DNA of 17,433 nucleotides from Chloroflexota bacterium (GTDB lineage Bacteria > Chloroflexota > FW602-bin22 > JAMCYS01). The notes beneath the pieces are model-generated. The model was not told the origin of the DNA. It did not search any database and saw only the letters and a program-made list of their open reading frames with translations. Location: NCBI GenBank assembly GCA_021847625.1, contig JAJZQK010000012.1, forward strand, positions 1 through 17,433. The letters are read 5' to 3'. Positions 14,518 through 17,433 of this stretch are shown in pieces (within the stretch, counting starts at the first letter, position 1; the number at the start of each line of letters is the position of its first letter). Both the position numbers and the translations under genes were made by a program.

Positions 14518-15471
14518 ATGCTCGCTATAGGACTGGCTGCGGCCGCGGCAATTGGCATTGTGCTGGTGTTCGTCGGGATCTCGCGCTTGATGGCGCCAGA
14601 TGTGGACGTCAACGCCCGGCTGGATCAACTGGCGACGAGCCCTGCCGCCGTACGCACGGCGTCGACGACTTCGCGCGTTTCGGGACGAATGGTGGCGGGC
14701 CTAGACAAGGCGGTCGCCGGGCGGGGTTTCGCGACCCAGCTCGCCCAAGACCTGGCCCGGGCGGACATCAAGCTGACCGTTTCGGAGTACATTGCTGTCA
14801 ACATCCTTGTCGTCATCGGGGTTGCTGCTCTTGCCTACTTTTCGACCCGCAGTATTCCCGCCGGGGCGGTGTTCGGTCTGTCTAGCCTCTTCTTGCCCCG
14901 GCTGTACGTAGGCATGCGTCAGCGCAACAGGCTCAATTCGTTCAATAATCAACTCTCCGACACTTGCGAGATGCTATCCAACTCTCTTCGTTCCGGCTAC
15001 AGTCTCCTCCAGTCGATGGAGATGGTGGCACGGGAGGGGCCGTCGCCTACGTCCGATGAGTTCCAGAGGGTGGTGCGGGAAGTCGGCCTCGGGCTGAGCG
15101 CCGAGGAGGCGTTGGCGAACCTCGTGCGACGCATCGCCAGCGAGGACCTTGACCTCGTCGTCACGGCCATCAACGTTCAACACGAGGTTGGTGGTAACCT
15201 GGCCCAGATACTCGACAGCATCAGCCACACCATACGCGAGCGTGTCAGGGTCAAGGGCGAGATCAAGACGCTGACGTCGCAGGTCAGCTGCAGCGGTAAC
15301 GTGGTGAGTCTATTGCCGGTCGCCCTGTGCGTGGTGCTATATATCATCAACCCGGAATACATGTCGCAGCTGTTTGAGCCCGGGTTGACGCTCTGCCTGC
15401 CTGCTGGTGCGGTGGGCGGTATCCTGTTAGGCTGGCTGGCAATGCGCAAGATCACACAAATCGAAGTGTAA
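14518..15471 (+). CDS. tadB: TadB-family inner-membrane platform protein
   Basis: The 317-aa protein has an N-terminal helix (about 3-22), a pair of helices at about 95-130 (YIAVNILVVIGVAALAYF, then AGAVFGLSSLFLP), a cytoplasmic T2SSF domain (about 140-250) and two C-terminal helices. The T2SSF domain contains LSDTCEMLSNSLRSGYSLLQ, EVGLGLSAEEALANLVRRI and EVGGNLAQILDSISHTIRER. With TadC it forms the membrane platform that TadA engages. The ATG at 14518 has GGGGGGAAG just upstream. It follows tadA by 25 bp and precedes tadC by 7 bp, a tight operon. The usual segment after the T2SSF helices has two Cys-Ser pairs (SCSGN), an unimportant oddity. Confidence 0.94.
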   Translation: MLAIGLAAAAAIGIVLVFVGISRLMAPDVDVNARLDQLATSPAAVRTASTTSRVSGRMVAGLDKAVAGRGFATQLAQDLARADIKLTVSEYIAVNILVVIGVAALAYFSTRSIPAGAVFGLSSLFLPRLYVGMRQRNRLNSFNNQLSDTCEMLSNSLRSGYSLLQSMEMVAREGPSPTSDEFQRVVREVGLGLSAEEALANLVRRIASEDLDLVVTAINVQHEVGGNLAQILDSISHTIRERVRVKGEIKTLTSQVSCSGNVVSLLPVALCVVLYIINPEYMSQLFEPGLTLCLPAGAVGGILLGWLAMRKITQIEV

Positions 15472-15478
15472 GGAGACG

Positions 15479-16411
15479 ATGCCAATGGACTGGTTGGCTA
15501 TGGGCCTTGCAATGGGGGCAGCGGCAAGCGTACTCCTGGTCGTCTCCGGTGGCTACGTCGTAAGGGCAGAGGCCGTCAAGGTTCGCACCAGACTGGATGA
15601 GTTCGCCGCCAGGCCCAGGACTCTGGAGGAACTCGAGCTCTCGCAGCCCTTGTTTGACCGGGTGGTCCGCCCTGGTCTGTCCAAGTTGTCGGACCTCCTC
15701 ACCCGGCGCCGGCCGGAGCATACCTTGGCGGAGGTACGCCACAAGCTGGCTGTGGCGGGGAATCCGAAGGATCTGGAGGCAGCCGATTTTCTGGGCTTGA
15801 AGGCGCTGGCGGCGTTCTTGCTGGGCGTCATCGTTCTGGTGATCGTGTTTTCTCGCATGACGCTTCTGATGACCTTGGGCATAACGGCCGCTTGCGCCGT
15901 CGTCGGGTACATGCTGCCCGACCTGTGGCTATCGAGACTGATCAGCGCCCGCAAGAAAGAGATATCGCGGGCGCTGCCCGATGCCCTCGACCTCCTGACG
16001 ATCAGCGTGGAGGCCGGCTTGGGCTTTGATGCGGCGATGAACAAGGTGGCTCAGAAGTGGAAGAATGCGCTCTCCTCGGAGTTCGGCCGCACGCTGGCTG
16101 AGATTAGAATGGGCAAGGGCCGTCGCGACGCCCTGCGCGACCTCTGCGGGCGGACCGACGTGGGCGATATGAACACGGTGATCGCCGCGGTAATCCAGGC
16201 CGACCAACTCGGCGTTAGCATCGCGAAGATTCTGCGCATCCAGGCCGAGCAGATGCGCGTGGTGCGTCGCCAGAGGGCAGAGCAGGAGGCGCATCAGGCC
16301 CCTATCAAGATGACCTTCCCCTTGGTCTTCCTGATATTCCCGGCGATGCTCGTCGTTATCTTGGGTCCGGCCCTGCTGCAAATCGGAAAGACGTTGGGCA
16401 ACGGATTTTGA
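15479..16411 (+). CDS. tadC: TadC-family inner-membrane platform protein
   Basis: The 310-aa protein has an N-terminal helix (about 5-27), a central helix pair (about 105-150), a T2SSF domain and a C-terminal helix. The T2SSF domain contains EISRALPDALDLLTISVEAG, LGFDAAMNKVAQKW, FGRTLAEIRMGKGRRDALRD and QADQLGVSIAKILRIQAEQM, the typical TadC signature. The C-terminal helix is FPLVFLIFPAMLVVILGPAL. It pairs with TadB to make the pilus platform. AGGAG is 3 nt before the ATG at 15479 and 9 nt before an in-frame ATG at 15485, so the second may be the true start. Its stop overlaps the TTG start of the DUF192 gene by 4 bp. Confidence 0.94.
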   Translation: MPMDWLAMGLAMGAAASVLLVVSGGYVVRAEAVKVRTRLDEFAARPRTLEELELSQPLFDRVVRPGLSKLSDLLTRRRPEHTLAEVRHKLAVAGNPKDLEAADFLGLKALAAFLLGVIVLVIVFSRMTLLMTLGITAACAVVGYMLPDLWLSRLISARKKEISRALPDALDLLTISVEAGLGFDAAMNKVAQKWKNALSSEFGRTLAEIRMGKGRRDALRDLCGRTDVGDMNTVIAAVIQADQLGVSIAKILRIQAEQMRVVRRQRAEQEAHQAPIKMTFPLVFLIFPAMLVVILGPALLQIGKTLGNGF

Positions 16412-16749
16412 GAGTCACCAACACCAAGCAGGGACAGGCCCTGGCAACTGATTGCGTCGAGGCGAAAGGCTTCTGGCAACGGAGCCGGGGCCTTCTTTTT
16501 CGTCCTCCCCTAGCGGAGGGGGAAGGCCTGTTGCTTACCCCTTGCCAGGCCGTGCATACCTTCCTGATGGGCTTTGCGATCGACGTGGTCTTCCTCGACG
16601 CCCGCGGGAAGGTTGTCCACCTCATCGAGGCCATGGTGCCCCAACGGATTAGTCCTATTGTCTGGCGGGCACGCAGCACGCTCGAATTACCCCCCGGCAC
16701 CATTGGGAACACGAAAACGAAGGTAGGGGATGAACTAGCCTTCGAGTGA
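16408..16749 (+). CDS. DUF192 family protein coupled to tadC
   Basis: The 113-aa protein covers most of a DUF192 domain: AKGFWQRSRGLLFRPPLAEG, the GLLLTPCQAVHTFLMGFAID motif, VVFLDARGKVVHLIEAMVP and the late strand STLELPPGTI. There is no signal peptide or lipobox, unlike many family members, so it is likely cytoplasmic. The start is TTG within TTGA, where A and the preceding TG form the tadC stop; the 4-bp overlap means translation depends on tadC. The biochemical role of DUF192 is unknown to me. Its position as last gene of the operon suggests a link to pilus function. The 3' end overlaps a convergent pseudogene by 15 bp. Confidence 0.88.
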   Translation: MRVTNTKQGQALATDCVEAKGFWQRSRGLLFRPPLAEGEGLLLTPCQAVHTFLMGFAIDVVFLDARGKVVHLIEAMVPQRISPIVWRARSTLELPPGTIGNTKTKVGDELAFE

Positions 16750-17235
16750 CGGTGTGAGTGGCACCGCCTTCACGGCGTTTTGCTTGAAGAGCGAGCCAAG
16801 GTACGGGTCGCAGTGACACGGCAAGTAGCCGGGGAGTGTCGTAATACGAACCTTCGCACCCATCGCCAGGGCTCCTGCTCGCAGGCAGCGGTCGACCTTC
16901 CGGTTGGCATCCCGGATCGCCTCCAGCGTGCGGCCTCGCACGAACGTCTCGAGCCTGACGTCGGCCGGGATCACGTTCACCAGGTCCCCGCCCTTGGTGA
17001 TGATCGGATGCACCCTCACCGTGTCCTGGTCACGGAACGTCTCGCGCTGGGCGTTCACGGCGGCCAGGGCGATTGCCGCCGCGCTCAGCGCGTTCACACC
17101 CTTATCGGGCGCTCCTCCGGCGTGGGCTGCCCGGCCTAGATACTCGACGACCTTGGCGAAGCAGCCGTTGTTGGACGCCACCATCCCATGCTTTCCCCTC
17201 TTCCGGCCGCGAGGACACGTGTACCATCTATGCAT
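16735..17235 (-). pseudogene. Fragment of an M20-family amidohydrolase/peptidase (dimerisation-domain part only)
   Basis: The reading frame on the minus strand encodes 166 residues. From about residue 17 it closely matches the lid/dimerisation part of M20D amidohydrolases: YLGRAAHAGGAPDKGVNALS, AVNAQRETFRDQDTVRVHPI, ITKGGDLVNVIPADVRLETF, VRGRTLEAIRDANRKVDRCL and ITTLPGYLP. Full enzymes of this group are around 400 aa or more. The N-terminal metal-binding catalytic half (with its HD and EE motifs) is absent, and the first 16 residues look unrelated. The frame ends at a TAG at 16735 soon after LFKQNA, before the C-terminal catalytic residues. It overlaps the DUF192 gene convergently. It cannot be an active enzyme and is best read as a decayed fragment. 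Upstream sequence to 17433 shows no further M20 match in the minus frames I read. Confidence 0.75.
16765..16781 (+). terminator. Weak terminator-like hairpin after the tad operon
   Basis: CGCC (16765-16768), loop TTCAC, GGCG (16774-16777), then TTTT (16778-16781), starting 16 bp after the DUF192 stop. The stem is only 4 bp, so this is weak, but its position fits the end of the operon. Confidence 0.3.
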
Positions 17236-17238
17236 GCG

Positions 17239-17260
17239 GTAGTCTCGCGGATCATACTAC
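17239..17260. promoter_or_regulatory. Partial relative of the GTAGTATACTAC palindrome
   Basis: GTAGT (17239-17243) and ATACTAC (17254-17260) carry the two half-sites seen at 3414 and 6222, but their 5-bp arms are 12 nt apart instead of adjacent. It lies just upstream of the M20 fragment's frame on the minus strand. It may be chance. Confidence 0.15.
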
Positions 17261-17353
17261 GATTGATCGAAGGAAGAACCGCCCGCCGTTTGTCGTGGAG
17301 GCGGAAGGCTCGCCGTATGGTTTGTCTGGCAGGCCTCTGCCTTGGGCACTTGC

Positions 17354-17382
17354 TTGACGTCAGCGATCATGAGCGGTAGGAT
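17354..17382 (+). promoter_or_regulatory. Sigma70-like promoter reading off the right edge
   Basis: TTGACG (17354-17359), a 17-nt spacer, then TAGGAT (17377-17382). The region 17236-17433 contains no supported gene, so this would serve a plus-strand gene beyond the window. Confidence 0.4.
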
Positions 17383-17433
17383 GAGCGGGCGTCGGCAGCG
17401 GGCAATTGGCCGACAACCCAACGGGCCGTAGCC

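Noticed and set aside
1..17433. CRISPR arrays, insertion sequences, rRNA genes
   Set aside because: I saw no regularly spaced repeats, transposase motifs with terminal repeats, or rRNA-like sequence on reading the window.

Overview
The window looks like a GC-rich, probably monoderm bacterial chromosome, most likely Chloroflexota. That assignment is an inference from gene content: a minimal Tad pilus operon with no secretin gene, a CpaE/TadZ carrying a receiver domain, a DUF192 gene coupled to tadC, and a cluster of polyprenol-phosphate-sugar glycosyltransferases. No rRNA or complete tRNA is present to settle it.

Left region (1-7792): envelope or glycolipid glycosylation. Reading leftwards on the minus strand are two overlapping GT87 (DUF2029) integral-membrane glycosyltransferases, an ArnT/PMT-like membrane glycosyltransferase, a GT2 polyprenyl-phosphate glycosyltransferase with two C-terminal membrane helices, and a GNAT acetyltransferase that runs off the left edge. 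A third GT87 gene diverges on the plus strand. The GT2 enzyme would make the lipid-linked sugar donor, and the membrane enzymes would use such donors outside the cytoplasm. The same 12-bp palindrome occurs in two intergenic regions of this cluster. A relic resembling the 5' half of a tRNA-Ser lies beside the first copy.

Middle region (7790-9920): a sigma70-like promoter, a leader of about 320 nt with several nested inverted repeats, then two directly abutting genes that resemble a NarL/DegU response regulator and a DegS-like soluble histidine kinase. Both have lost their phosphotransfer residues. The regulator has Glu at the phospho-acceptor Asp position and Val in the acidic pair. The kinase has Arg at the phospho-acceptor His position and a destroyed ATP-binding N-box. 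The regulator's DNA-binding helix-turn-helix looks intact. This coordinated loss is the most interesting feature of the window.

Right region (9987-16749): a Tad/Flp type IVc pilus locus. A promoter drives two small Flp prepilin genes (59 and 52 aa). A strong 13-bp hairpin then separates them from a second promoter and the assembly operon cpaB, cpaE/tadZ, tadA, tadB, tadC and a DUF192 gene. CpaB is the periplasmic/extracytoplasmic assembly protein, CpaE/TadZ the localisation factor, TadA the hexameric motor ATPase, and TadB/TadC the inner-membrane platform. A prepilin peptidase must be encoded elsewhere.

Right edge (16735-17433): a convergent remnant of an M20-family amidohydrolase that lacks its catalytic domain, then about 200 bp with no supported gene but a plausible rightward promoter.
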